A stretch of 64,000 nucleotides of DNA, taken from contig JBBPSI010000022.1 of the NCBI GenBank assembly GCA_038093515.1, positions 124,001 through 188,000 of the forward strand, written 5' to 3'. The stretch's first letter is position 1, and the number at the start of each line of letters is the position of its first letter. A model generated the notes under the pieces. It had not been told where the DNA came from, did not search any database, and saw only the letters and a list, made by a program, of their open reading frames with translations. Positions 1-12,119 of the stretch are shown in pieces. Made by a program: the position numbers and the translations under genes. This DNA is from Butyriboletus loyo. Lineage: Eukaryota; Basidiomycota; Agaricomycetes; Boletales; Boletaceae.

Positions 1-1092
1 GTTCATTACTTGGCATTTGATTGACCTTGCTTAACTTTGCATTATAGAGCAGTATCTCTAGGTATACTTGTGGACCACTGTTTGAACTTCCCCAGTAACA
101 AACAGAAATCAGATGAAATGCAGAACAAATTCGGTGACAATGCTTTATGGGTTTATGAGCTTTTGCGGTGGGTAACCAATGTCGTCCAGCGCAACGATAA
201 TCGCTCAAATTTGAGCGTTCAGAGGTATTGACAGATCCGAAGGTTGGGTATTCAAATATTCCCTAGTATTTTCTCATCCTCGCTCCTTTATAGTGAAGGA
301 GAAATCTGCGCTTTTTAAGAGTATGCTTGCGTCGAAGAACTTGCCAACTCCTATCACGAAAGCTGCGGATGGGCATCAGTGGCTACGCGTTTTAGCCGCT
401 GAACTTGCTCTCAGACTCAAGGACGCACGTGAAGAGATGCCCACTTTATGGCCTAAAACCATTGTTTTGCATGCTCGAAAAGGTTTGTTCTCCAAGGTGG
501 GGACTACAAGCTACTAACCATCGATCTAGGATACGAAGCCTCGAGGTCGAAACAATCTACGTTCCCTTTCACTCAGGATGTGACGGTCGATGTGATTGCG
601 AACGCTGCCGACAAGTTATGGAAAGAACTCACTGGGAACATGAATGACTTCAACGTGACAGCAGTGCAGCTTGCGTTCACGGGCATCGAGACCGCCGAGA
701 CTGGCCAACAGAGCATCGAAGGTTTCTTCAAGCCGAAGGAAGGTCCTCGTTCCCTCCTCAAACGCACCCGGTCTAGTAGCCGCGGAGACCCTCCCGAAGC
801 GGATTCCGTACAAGTTACGACAGAAATACCTAGATCTGCTTCCTCGGCTTCTTTTTTCTGCGAACGCTGCAACAAACGGATCTCTGTTTGCGAAAGTGAT
901 GTGAACCAAGCTGAAGTAGATCGTGCTGCTGCGTTAGTCAAATTGCGCTTGGAACATGAAGATTTTCACTTTGCCCAAGACTTGGCAAATGGCTCTGATG
1001 CCCAAGCACAGCCCAAGTCGCGCCCGAGGGCGCCTAAGCGAAAGAAACCAACGGAACCAAAGGGAATAGCCAAGTTCTTTGTCAAAAAGTAG
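1..1092 (+). CDS. DNA polymerase eta (Rad30-type translesion polymerase), 3' part only
   Basis: Y-family polymerase that copies past UV photoproducts at stalled forks. The left edge removes the catalytic palm. What remains starts near DEMQNKFGDNALWVYELLR, the helix-hairpin-helix/thumb segment, followed by the little-finger domain (exon from about 293, SKNLPTPITKAADGHQWLRV). Two or more introns are read before about 531. The last exon ends at a TAG at 1090-1092. The tail carries three recruitment motifs: a canonical PCNA-binding box QQSIEGFF (about 706-729), a UBZ-type ubiquitin-binding zinc finger (CERC near 862 and HEDFH near 952), and a second PIP-like GIAKFF at the extreme C-terminus. Order and motifs match pol eta rather than pol iota or kappa. 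Small exons before 120 are unresolved. Confidence 0.9.
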
Positions 1093-1099
1093 TAATAAC

Positions 1100-1420
1100 T
1101 ATAGTGTATAGTGTTGCTGCGAAGCGATTCGAAGTGTATTTTGGGGGACTTCGAAAGCGACGTGGTAACGAAGTGAGCGGCTACGCGGGCCGAAAGCCCA
1201 GCCAGTCAGAATTCACGTCCACACGTACTCGACAGCATCAATAGGATGGACAGGGACGAGTAGATGAGCACATAGATCATCTTTGTACAGCAACTACTAA
1301 TCAGTATCGGAAATGAGTGCACTTCGCGAAGTGAACGAGGTAACTTCGACTCAATTCAGATGTAACTCTCACGAAGTGACTCACTCGAAGTTACTTCGCC
1401 TCGACGGCAACACTGACTGG
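1100..1420. repeat. cluster of short inverted CGAAGT/ACTTCG motifs
   Basis: Directly after polymerase eta, the hexamer CGAAGT or its complement ACTTCG recurs many times in about 320 bp on both strands, often extended to CGAAGTGA or GTAACTTCG. A perfect 14-bp palindrome, CACTTCGCGAAGTG, lies at 1320-1333. No reading frame explains it. It could be a degenerate non-autonomous transposon, a foldback element or a family dispersed in the genome. The motif is seen; the nature of the element is inferred. Confidence 0.5.
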
Positions 1421-1878
1421 AACGAAACTCGATGGGAATGTGTCATGGACTTGTGAGAGAACGCGCCCGTTACTTAACCTGCTACAGCCTGAGGCCATGT
1501 CGGCATTTGATCGTCGCAAACCGCATCGACCCGTTGTTGGCCAGCTTCGCACAGGATATGACACAGCGATCATCAATTCATCGTGTTTCCATACATTCCA
1601 TCAAATCCAGTGGCGGCTGCAGAACCGAGATGCTATGTAAGTATGCGCCCCACAGCAAGGAGGCCCTTGGAGGTTCTTTCGTTCCACCACCTATCGCCTT
1701 TTTATTCCTTTGCGGACTGCTTCGCCTTTGCCTCTGGGAGGCACCTTAATTTGCGGCTGGACCGGTAATATTCATCTGCACAATCCTTTTTTTTTTTTGC
1801 TTCGTCTTTGTAGCCATCTTTCTGGCGTCTTTTAGTCCTTTTTTTCGTTTGGAGGACTGTTGCATCATAGGAACGAAA
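1421..1878. other. intergenic, no gene seen
   Basis: Short unconserved ORFs on both strands. It includes a T-rich stretch near 1788-1850, just upstream of the receptor start, probably promoter or 5' UTR. Confidence 0.5.
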
Positions 1879-4376
1879 ATGAACCTGAATGGGTCGAGTG
1901 TCGTCATGACCTTCGAACCGCTTTCAATATCCCAGCGCAGGGGAGCCATCGTGAGTGCAGTTCTTTATCCTTTCAGGAATCTTGCGACGTGAAAACGTCT
2001 CGTTTTAGGTTGTTGCGGCGTTTGCCCTGTTCTCGGCTTTGGCACTCGCATTGATAACCTTGCGAACTATTCGACTCGCTGTAATACTGTTTCTTAATCA
2101 TGATAGCACGTCACGGCCGCCAGAGATACTGTTCTTCCACACTCAGCTTGGCAACTATTCTGGATGTCTTATTCTCAGTAATATGTTCATTAGTGCTGCT
2201 GGATTAATTGACTTGAGTTGGGTGGCGTCTTATGGATTGAATCAAGGTAAGCAGTTCGTCTGTCTCTGTTATCAGTGACAACCTAGGAATTTGTTCAGGG
2301 TCGACTTGTTCAGCACAAGGTGAGATGCGTCTTCGCAGACCAAAATACACCACACTAAGACATACTACAGCGGTGTTAATGCAAATCGGCATATGGGGTA
2401 CATGCTGGTTTACGGTCGCACTTGGTGTGCACACACTCAGCTCGCTAGGGTTCCACATACGTCCACCTCGTTGGCGTGGCGCGGTAAATGTTGCCCTTGG
2501 ATGGACAATTGCATGTGTCGCTGGTGAGAAAGTCTGAATGTACTACATAGGTTGTTGCATACTCAAAACGATTTTGAAAAGCGCTGGTCCCTCTGCGGCA
2601 GAGCGACGTGTACGGTCCAACCGGAACCTCTTGCAGCATCACGCCCTCCCATCCAAAGGACATATTTGTCCTCGAAGCACTTCCGGTACGCTTATTCGTA
2701 ACTAAGAAGTGATAGCATCTTACTGTTCGAATAATAAAGATCATCATTGCCGTATTCGTGTCTACCTCGGTCTACTCTGCTATATTCATTATTCTGCATG
2801 GGAAGCTAAGCGTAAACAGCACACAAGAGCTACGAGGTACCAATTCAACCAGTCAACGAGGAGAAGATAGACCCGAAGAGTATTATAGATATATCAGCAT
2901 GATCGTACGGACTATGTTCTGGTGAGACCTCTCCTTCGTCATGACTAAAAATGTACTAACATTTTCCCGAAGGTTCCCTCTCGGTAAGAGGTTTGATTTG
3001 TACGGTTCAAAGTATTCATTTCGGCCATCGTACAGCATTTGTATTATTATTGCTGCCCTTTTGCATCACACACATTCTCATGTTTGCAGGGCGCTCAGTG
3101 CCGTCTGCTTCGAGTGTCTTCGCTGATGTTTGCGCCTCTATGTTGGGTATGCCACAGCAAGTGTTGTGATGATCGTCATGTTGATAACTTTATAGGCTTT
3201 GTGAACGTTGTTCTACTCTGCAATACATTCCAGGTCATCAGTCCTGTGTGCCATGATCCTCGTACGGTCAAGATTGTCGCAGAAATGGTGCAGACTTATG
3301 GACATGATGCGTCGGGTGAATTGCCGGTGATCCCACAGCCTACGTTCCGTTTGCAACCCACCCATGAAGATAGTCGTCGAACGGACAATTCCACACAATC
3401 GTCTTCAAATCACCGTAGCAACTCTTTCTGGTCTAGGGTAGACTCGAAGACAACGCTCTCCACTGCAGTGCAAACATCGTACGAGTCCACTCGGACGAAG
3501 GTGGCTTCTCTGGTATTGAACAATATCATACCTCCTGCCGAGTTTAGTCGTTACCCCCGCGTCATTTCGCCGCAAAGCAACACCAAGAGGTAAGTGGTTA
3601 ATTTTCAACCCGAGATAATCATTGATTCGTCATCGTGCAGGGCTAACCTTGGTCCTTGCCCTCCCCGTGTTTCCTTCGTTACGGGAGACACCCGACACGA
3701 GCCATTAACCCAGGATGAGAGATCCTCGTTCCAGCCGATGGCAGACACCGACAAACATGGGGCGAAGGAGCCGACCTTCAAATCCAAAGCTCCGCCCTCG
3801 TTGAACCTCTCATGTTTGTCGGTCCCTCAGTCCAAGGTCGATACCTGGAGTCTTGACAACACGGACCAGTTAAATTCTTCCCCTTCTTCCTCCGACCCGC
3901 CAATGATGCTCAGTAGTGACAGCGAGTCGAATTATTCGGGAGGGGTAATGCATGTTTACAAGGTTCGGCCACTCCCCCAAGTGCCAGAGTCGAGCAGCGA
4001 TGAACGAAACGCCGTCGGTTCCTATCCCCTCACTCCGCGATGCCTGCGTGGTCGAAGTTGCATGACTGTGACTACCGTCTGGTCACAGGAGTCCGGACAC
4101 ACGATGAGCCAATCCCCGGACGGGGAGAGCCAAGAAGCATACCGGGAGTTGATAGTTGATGTGGTCGTCCCTGGGGTGATGTTGGGCGATCAAGCAGATG
4201 TGGAAGAGGTGATAAGCAGACGGGCACTGACTCCTCCGCGCGCTCATGGTCATCGTCCCAAGACGCTTCTCCGCCCGATCCAACCTTCGGCGCGCCTCAC
4301 GAATACGCCACGCCCGAACTCTCGCAACAGTGGGCACTCTACGATAGTACTATTACCCAATGACAGTGTTGTTTGA
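1879..4376 (+). CDS. Git3-like G protein-coupled receptor
   Basis: Seven-helix plasma-membrane receptor of the fungal Git3/cAMP-receptor-like class; ligand unknown. The start ATG at 1879 is followed by a hydrophobic first helix after intron 1 (LALALITLRTIRLAVILF). The class signature then follows in order: FFHTQLGNYSGCLILSN, WVASYGL, the extracellular STCSAQ cysteine, and GIWGTCWFTVALGVHTLSSL in helix 3. A second conserved cysteine region (GPTGTSCSITP) and helices 5-7 come from small exons, including GFVNVVLLCNTFQ in helix 7. Two exons are very small: 2299-2319 (21 nt) and 2973-2983 (11 nt). A cytoplasmic tail of about 350 residues, rich in Ser, Pro and Thr, fills 3235-4376 with one intron. 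Such tails are usual in this family and probably carry phosphorylation sites. Confidence 0.85.
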
Positions 4377-4511
4377 GAGACGCTTTCTCGGTTGGGACGC
4401 ACATACCTGCACTTACAGTAGTTGCGCCGTTTACGGTTGTAATAGAGAATTCGTCGTTCGTGTGAGTTGCCACCACCGGCTGACTGCATCCTCGCAAACA
4501 ACGTCCCATTC

Positions 4512-5618
4512 ATGGCATTTTCACACCTCAACCCATATCTTAACAGGTCTACGAAATATCTCGTCGATGGTGCCGTCAAAAGCACGTCCAGTTTACCTCC
4601 TTGTAACCCGCACAATGAAATTTGACCCCTCGACCCACTGCAGTCCTCCGCATGGAAGGCACGAACCCTCCCAACCGAACGCCCATCACGCTCCTAAAAC
4701 TACACACGCAAGAAGACGTCAAAGAAATCGCAACCGGATGCGACGCCGACATTGGCGGCACGTCCACGCTCCATTTCGCGCTGGACGAGTCTCCGGAACG
4801 AAACAAGGGTAGTAGAGGTCCCGCTACCGCTCGGTTTTGGGGGGAGATGAAGTTGGCGGTTCGTCCAGAGTTTCAAGGGAGGATTCGAGGTGGTTATGCA
4901 GGGTTCAGGACAAAGGTAAGCATTGAAGCGCTAGGACGGACCTTTTCCTCCCCCTCCCCCTCCCCTTATCCGCCACGGCCCTGGGGAGGAAAGGGTTCGT
5001 CCTGTTCGTGATAAAACCGAATGGTGATGGTTGGCGTTTTTGATTTGATTTGCTTAGCCGCGTGCGTCGTTGTTTGGAGAGATATGCGACGACGTGTCGA
5101 ACCATCAATACCTCGCGTTGCGATTACGCCTCGGCGGAGATCTTCGGACGAGAAATTCCTACTATGTGAACTTGCAGACGGACGGCCCCGTCACGACCGA
5201 TCTTTGGCAGCACCGCCTATTTTTCAAACGGAATGATGGGGGCTGGGAAGACATTTTTGTTCGTTCTTTTTCACACTACCGATCTTTTTTTCTTCTTCTC
5301 TTGGTCTCCTGTCTCGTCTAATGTTGACATGTTTCATGACAGATCCCGTTTGATAATTTCATTCTTACCAATACTGGCGAATTGGTACAGCAGCAGATGA
5401 CCATGTTTCGTCAACGGATCCGAACTGTCGGTATTTCGATGTTGGGGGGCAATAGTGGAGTGTCAGGGTTTTACGACCTCGGGATTCATTCAATAAGAGC
5501 TGTCAACGAGGAAGACGCATCTAGACCGCCATGTGAGTTCCCACCTCTGAATCGATACCTCTCTAACAGCCAATTCTACGGGGTAGTGGTCGAGAAAGAT
5601 CCCTCTCAAGGCGCATGA
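4512..5618 (+). CDS. CIA30-domain protein (complex I intermediate-associated protein 30)
   Basis: NDUFAF1/CIA30 family, mitochondrial complex I assembly factor. Exon 1 (4512-4590, MAFSHLNPYLNRSTKYLV) joins exon 2 at 4644 (ILRMEGTNPPNRTPITLL). Exons 3 and 4 start at 5058 and 5343. Family blocks are visible: CDADIGGTSTLHF, a Gly-rich strand GRIRGGYAGFRTK, QYLALRLRLGGDLRTRNSYY, WEDIFIPFDNF and a closing IRTVGISMLGG. The basic, Arg/Ser-containing start could be a mitochondrial signal. A possible 37-nt intron at 5533-5569 would move the stop to 5586; without it the frame ends at 5618. It converges with ras, with 293 bp between. Confidence 0.88.
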
Positions 5619-5911
5619 GTAGCGATCATGTTAGTTGACCACACTGCTTCCATTCTATGCTATTGTACCGGTTACGTCTATTCAGGATGAAAGATTCTCG
5701 CATTTTTACGGTGCATAGAGAAGCATAAACTATATATACAATTGCAATCCTGCGTAACTACTTGAGAATCGGAGAGAATAAGGTGCGGACCTCTAACAAA
5801 GGTGACTGCCTGAAATGTACAAAATCCCCAGGGAAAGAAAGCAGGTTAGGAGTAGGATGGAGTGGTAGTAGCTAGAAAAACACGGGAAGAAAGGGGGAAA
5901 GTGCCCAGATA

Positions 5912-6891
5912 TCAGACGACCACACAACCACCACAGCAACCACCATGGTCACCGTCGCCCGAGTCTTTGGTTCCACCGTACATACCAGGTCCACCCGCGC
6001 CCGAGTTGGCCATAACAGGCCGGCCGGTTTGTTGTTCCTAAATTTGTGTGTCAGGTACTATCTGAGATGTCAGCGCAGCGGTAAATTTACCTTGTTGTAT
6101 TTCCTGATCTCACGCACGAGGTTGCTAAATGCCTCGTCGACGTTGATACGCTGCTTGGCTGAGGTCTCGATAAATTTGCAGCCGAAATGTTTGGCAAGGT
6201 CCCGGCCCTCTGACAAATAGACGTCAAGTGAGCGGGGTCCCCGTGGAAAGAACGTGTCACCGTACCATTCATGCCAACTTGGCGTTCATATTCGAGATCA
6301 CACTTGTTAGCTACGACGATAACAGGGAAGGAGTCCTGGTCCTTGACGCGAAGAATCTGTTGGTGGAAGGTATTGATCTCCTCGAATGAGTTACGCGACG
6401 TGATGGAGTAGACAAGGAGGAAGCCTTCGCCTGTGCGCATATACTGTTCACGCATGGCCCTGTGCATGGTAGACGTTGGTATCTTTTGATCAACGGGACT
6501 CGTGCAAAGTGGGCGTACCCGTATTCCTCTTGTCCGGCAGTGTCCAGAACGTCGAGCAGTGCGACCTCGTCATCGATGACACACTGCTTGCGGTATGAAT
6601 CTGAGGAAGTGGGAATGAGAGCGTGTTTGAAAAAGAATGGGAGACGAGAAAGTGGGTACCCTCGATAGTTGGGTCATACTCGTCGACGAAGTGGCTTTGG
6701 ATGAACTGGATGGTGAGAGCGGATTTCCCAACACCTGAGAAATGGATTGCTGAGAGGATGTCCGAGGCTGAGTGAAGGGTGCTCACCACCGCCGCCGACG
6801 ACAACAAGCTTGTACTCTCTCAAGAATTGTGCCTGGGAGCGGAGTCAACATTGGGCAAGAAACGAGGAGTGGACTGGCGTACTCTGGACAT
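5912..6891 (-). CDS. ras1: Ras small GTPase
   Basis: Membrane-bound molecular switch controlling fungal morphogenesis, mating and cAMP signalling. The protein begins [20 protein letters not shown], the first intron splitting MSR from AQF and the second splitting the P-loop. Present are: P-loop [11 protein letters not shown], effector loop DEYDPTIED, switch [27 protein letters not shown] and ETSAK. A Gly-rich hypervariable tail ends in CCGGC-VVV: a CAAX-like CVVV box for prenylation, with upstream cysteines for palmitoylation. The canonical glycine at the position of human Gly12 is kept, so the copy looks like a normal regulated Ras. The RasGAP at 57-60 kb is a plausible regulator. Confidence 0.95.
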
Positions 6892-7129
6892 GGCACCTCA
6901 CGCGAAAAGTAAATGGACAGTGAAAAGAAAGGGAAGGAAGCAGACGGGGGAAAGATGTAGATAATAGTCCCACAAGCAAACAATATTTAGTGGTGCTCCG
7001 GTTATAGTCTCGACACCAAATAACGCCACACCGACTTCACACAGCATAGCACTACTCATATTAGATGTTTTGATAGCATCCAAAACTTGTTCTATTCTAG
7101 TCAGACATCAGAGTGCACAATTCCCTTGT
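6892..7129. other. ras upstream region
   Basis: About 240 bp upstream of the ras start, CT-rich on the ras sense strand; the likely ras promoter. No gene or clear TATA box seen. Confidence 0.4.
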
Positions 7130-8000
<871 letters not shown>

Positions 8001-8654
8001 GCGAGCGCCTGAAAGGCTGAATTCGCAGGAGAAGGCTGTGCAACGCTAAAGTTACCGGCGCCTTGTGGAGGCCAATGAGAAATCATCATTGTGACATGAC
8101 TGACACCTACGTAGACGAGATGGGTCCGGGGAGTGGCCAATGGTCATTGAGAACTGATTCATCAGACAGAACTCGATATTTATGAACCAACGAAGGCGCC
8201 TTTCTGTCGGCACCAAGGCTGGCGCCTTGTCCGGGTCACTTGCCACAATTTGGCATCACAAGACGGGCAAGCCACACCTTGCAGGGAGAAACGGCAAAGC
8301 TTTACGCGATGCCGCTTGGAGACCCTGGGTCAGGGGCATCATCGTTATCACCGGTGCGCAACATTTATCATCTTGGTAAAGGTAACTGCTACTGAAGCGT
8401 GATGGGTGATTGTGTAGAGTTTTCATAGGTGCATCTCACCTTGTGACCCGCTGCTACTCACGGCGTTCAGAGTCTTGCCTCACTTTGACGATTTGTTAGG
8501 CGGTCGGAGACGACTCTATCCGAGAGGGGTGCACCAAGCAAGTTGCATGAGGTAATCTAGAATGAGGCGTGCCACTCCCAGTATAAAGCAACAAGCGGAC
8601 TCCAATTCGAACTGTCCTTTGAGCGATTCACTACAGGTTTCTACGGCTGCCAGC
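8001..8654. other. intergenic, no confident gene
   Basis: Upstream side of the aldo-keto reductase relic and promoter side of the SH3 gene. A faint AKR-like string (ARC-TAQTIIDAY) at about 7970-8010 may be more of the relic. Nothing else seen. Confidence 0.4.
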
Positions 8655-9570
8655 ATGGTCGAGCCTCATTCCGTCTTTGCACACATACTCGCTCAAACTA
8701 GGCAAAATGTCGAACTACTCATGGCTCACAAGCAGATCTCGGAGACCGATGGAGAAGAGATCCTGTCAAGGCTCTCTGTGCACGCTGAGAGACACTCGGA
8801 GGAGTCATCGGTTGTGGCGCAGACGCGAGAGACGCAGCGTTTGAGTATGTCACCTGCTCCGCCAAAAGTGGAAGCACGGGCGATCTGGGGGTGGTCTAGC
8901 GAGGTAGGATGGCCCTTTGCGTGTGTCGTGTGCTTTGTTGATGGGAATATGTAGGATTACAACGATCTGTCGTTTGAGGCAGGGGAGGTCATAGAGGTCA
9001 TGGCGGAGACGAACGCAGACTGGTGGACGGGTCGCAATCGATCGGGAGAGCATGGCTTGTTCCCGTCCAACTATGTGGAAAAACTGCCACCTCGAAGCCT
9101 GTCTCCGATTTTGGTCCCGGAGCCACGCAAGTCGACGACGTCCGTCCAATCCAAGGGATTTGAAGAGCAGCGACATTCTTCGCCTGCGCTGCCATACCCG
9201 CCGCCCCTTGCACCGCCACAGACACACTATCCGCCCCCAGCCGGATACTATCCACCCGCTGGACCGGTTCCGGGTGCAGTCAACTATTCTTACGCCGCGC
9301 CACCTGCTGGTCCGCCGACCACGCAGCCAATGGGACAACAAGGGACAGGGAAGAAGAGCAAGTTTGGAGGACTCGGGCAGATAGTGAGTGTCACAGGTCG
9401 TGTTTCGGACGTGATGAAAAGGTGACGAAATGTCCGCAGATGGCGCAATCAGCAGCCGGTGGAGCAGGCTTTGGTGCTGGTGAGTGGCGTGCGTGAGAGC
9501 TGTGAGCCTGGCTGACGGACAACATTCAGGTGCTGCGATCGGAAGCGAGCTCGTGAACTCGATATTCTAG
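8655..9570 (+). CDS. SH3-domain protein, Lsb1/Pin3-like (Las17/WASP-binding)
   Basis: Small adaptor of cortical actin patches and endocytosis by family. Residues 1-80 form the conserved helical start (VFAHILAQTRQNVELLM). One SH3 domain follows, split by the intron at 8904-8954: ARAIWGWSSE joins DYNDLSFEAGEVIEV, then NADWWTG and GLFPSNYVEKL with the usual aromatic ligand-binding residues. The C-terminal half is rich in Pro, Gly and Tyr (YPPPAGYYPP) and ends in a short Gly/Ala tail built from two small exons (MAQSAAGGAGFGAG and AAIGSELVNSIF), stop at 9568-9570. An in-frame upstream ATG at 8562 exists, but the N-terminal homology begins at 8655. Confidence 0.88.
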
Positions 9571-9797
9571 AGTGTTGTAGGATAGTTGCTAAGCATGGGA
9601 ATGTGGGATACATAATCGTGGGAATATACTACTGAATTAGCGAGTCACAGGAGATGCTGACAGATGCGGTGGATGCTGAGGAAATCGGCACGCTATATTA
9701 TCGAAGAGCAGGTCCCATCCATGCACTTCCCCCGTACTCCCTCTCCGCTCCGGGCGAGCTCCTTCCTCTCCTCCTCCCTCTCCCCCCCCAACAAACA

Positions 9798-10775
9798 ATG
9801 TCCGACCCAGACTCAAATCAGTCCCGTCGCCTCATCAAAGTCATCGTCATATCCGACTACGTCTGTCTCCTTTCCCCCTCCTCTTCCCGTCCTTTCTCAT
9901 CTTCCCCAAGATTTGCGCTTTTTGCTACATAGCCAACAAGTCCCTTCATGATGCCATCGAAGCCTGCTGCGACCTTCCCATCCGTTTCGACGTCGAATTC
10001 CGTCCATTCACTCTCATGTGTCCGTCCTCTCTCTACACCCTCGACGCAAACAAGGGTTTCAGCCGCAATGCCTATCTTTCCAAAAAGTTTGGCAAGGAAC
10101 AAGCGGAGGCGAAGTGGAAAGTCGCATCAGACATGGCCGAAAGGGCCGGCTTGAAAATGTCCGTTTTTCTTGGGACTACCAATCATCGCCTCCCGCGAAT
10201 AATCAATCATACGTAGGGCGGAGGACGGTGTGGTCTGTCGTTCAACCCAAGCTCACAGGCTCTCCGTGAAAGCCTATCAGGTCGGCGGTCAGGCAATGCA
10301 ACAACAACTAATTTCTCTCGTTTTCGACGCGTGCTTTGCAAAGGGTGAGGACATCAGCAACGACAACTTCCTCGCCGATATTGCCGTCAAGGTTGGCCTC
10401 ATGAACAGAGGAAGGGTATGTTTTTCGGTTTTACACAGTTCCCTTGGCTCAGATGCCCTTGAGGCAATCGAGTTTCTCAAGTCCACAGAAACTTTAGATT
10501 GCGTGGAAAAAATGATCGAGGCTGCTAGAGCGAACGGTGTCAACGGGGTACCGTTCATCATCATTGATGGAAAGTGGGCCTTGAACGGTGTCCAGTCTAT
10601 GGATTGCTACCTTCAGGTCAGTTCCTTCTTCTCTCATGTTTTCCGTCACGAATGTCTCCGGCAGATCTTCCGAAAGTTGGCTCAATCACACACCTCTCCC
10701 GCTCTCACGAGCCTGGCCAAGTCATGTAGTGATATCACGGATCCAATAATCGCCACTGCACTTCCTGTACAATGA
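9798..10775 (+). CDS. DsbA-like/FrnE-type thioredoxin-fold oxidoreductase
   Basis: Family of 2-hydroxychromene-2-carboxylate isomerase/FrnE proteins, probably a cytosolic dithiol oxidoreductase. After the start MSDPDSNQSRRLIKVIVISDY, the first intron is best placed so that the active site reads YICAFCYIANKSLHDAI, a CxxC with the family's aromatic neighbours. Later blocks are GFSRNAYLSKKFGKEQAE, AHRLSVKAYQVGGQAMQQQ, KGEDISNDNFLADIA and the cis-Pro strand NGVNGVPFIIIDGKWA, then a C-terminal IFRKLAQSH. At least four introns. The C-terminal extension after the Trx fold is short (about 35 residues), ending at 10773-10775. Confidence 0.85.
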
Positions 10776-12000
10776 CCGGTTGCCTACTTTCACACTCTCT
10801 AGTATCTTCTACTTGTACTTTTTTGTTTTACATTGCACCGGATCGTCTGGCATGTTGTGTGCACCTGCCATCCTCGCTGTCTTTACATCTGCCAATCTTG
10901 ACTTTGCCGCAGGATTTTATCACGGGTTGTGGTGTACATGTTCGCGCGATTACAAAGCATGGGCCAGCTGTTCCTTGATTTTTGTTTCTTGTTCGGATCC
11001 GAACCTCTGATTGTCCTCTTGTAGTACAATGTCTCAGCTAGGATTCCTGGAATTGCGTCGTCGTATCTGATAGTTCCTTTCTGCAAGCATCTCTTATACT
11101 GACGGGCCAGATATGAGGTGAGTACTCGAGTCGTCCCCACTGTCAACTTTCTGTCAGCTGAGGTGAGTCAGCAGATTTCCTCCCATAAGCTGGTTGACAA
11201 AGGATGCCCTCGTGAAACCCCTGCTTATGTTAAGTCCGTCATACACATTGACATGGAAGCAGGCGCACAATGCAGAGTGTTCCCACATCGTGGTCAGCCA
11301 CGACCCCCACGCACTTTGCTTCGGCCTTTGGCGATGCCACCGCGCGATAAGCAACCACGTGGTGACTGATATTGTCCGACCCGCCCGGGAGCGCGCTAAG
11401 GTGATGCAAGCGAATAGTCATAGTCTTGCCAGGGTGAATTCTCAGTGTTACCAAGTCCATGTTAGCACTGGTTCTCCTATGACTTTAGGCCGGAAAAGCT
11501 TCAAGTCAGCTACCCACCACCCCTATGTGGTTCTGAACGTTGAACGGTGGTCCTGTGAGTATTAACCGAATCACTGACGCTTGTTTACCCAGCCCACCGA
11601 TGCAGCGGCACGGGACAAAGGTATGGCGGACCTGGTGGGACAATGGGTTTTTGGGGGGATTTCGTCACATTGAATTGGTCTTTGGTGACTTGATTTGCTT
11701 TTGTTTTTACATTTTCGTTTTTACATTTACATTTTCGTTTTGGTTGGTTTTTCATTTCATGCTTCTTTCTCCTTTTTTTCGCTTTCATCTTTTCTCGTCT
11801 AAGATTTCCTGTTCGTGTTCTGAGTCACATGATAACGTTTGTCAGCACCGAATTTGGCCATGTGACGCTTACTATGACTCCGTAAGTGATCATTGAAAAC
11901 TCAAGCTTCAAGCCCAGGTAACTCACCAACTGTCCCACCCGCGCGATAAAGGACTCCCGCACTCAACCACGCTCCCAAGCGCCTGCCAGCGCACCAAACG
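10776..12000. other. long non-genic stretch
   Basis: Only short ORFs with no recognised similarity. It contains a T/CT-rich tract (about 11690-11810) with repeated ttttacatttaca-like units. No transposon ends or RNA gene seen. Confidence 0.45.
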
Positions 12001-12019
12001 ACCTCCGTCTGTGCGTGCA

Positions 12020-12110
12020 TAGGGTCTGTCACAGGTAAGGGTACATGGCGGTACGGGTGGGGGTATGGCCATCAGGTACCTGTACCCGTACCCTCACGGC
12101 GGGTTTGGCT
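12020..12110. repeat. imperfect inverted repeat, GGTACGGGT / ACCCGTACC
   Basis: The arm GGTACGGGTGGGGGTA (near 12050) is mirrored by TACCTGTACCCGTACC (near 12075-12095), around GGCCATCAGG, giving a potential hairpin of about 50 bp. It sits at the left edge of the C-rich repeat tract. A fragment of a small repeat element is possible. Confidence 0.45.
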
Positions 12111-12119
12111 TTGTGTTGC

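Noticed and set aside
10883..11460. Minus-strand frames resembling an oxygenase motif (ADHDVGTL)
   Set aside because: A single weak match without the second histidine motif; judged chance.
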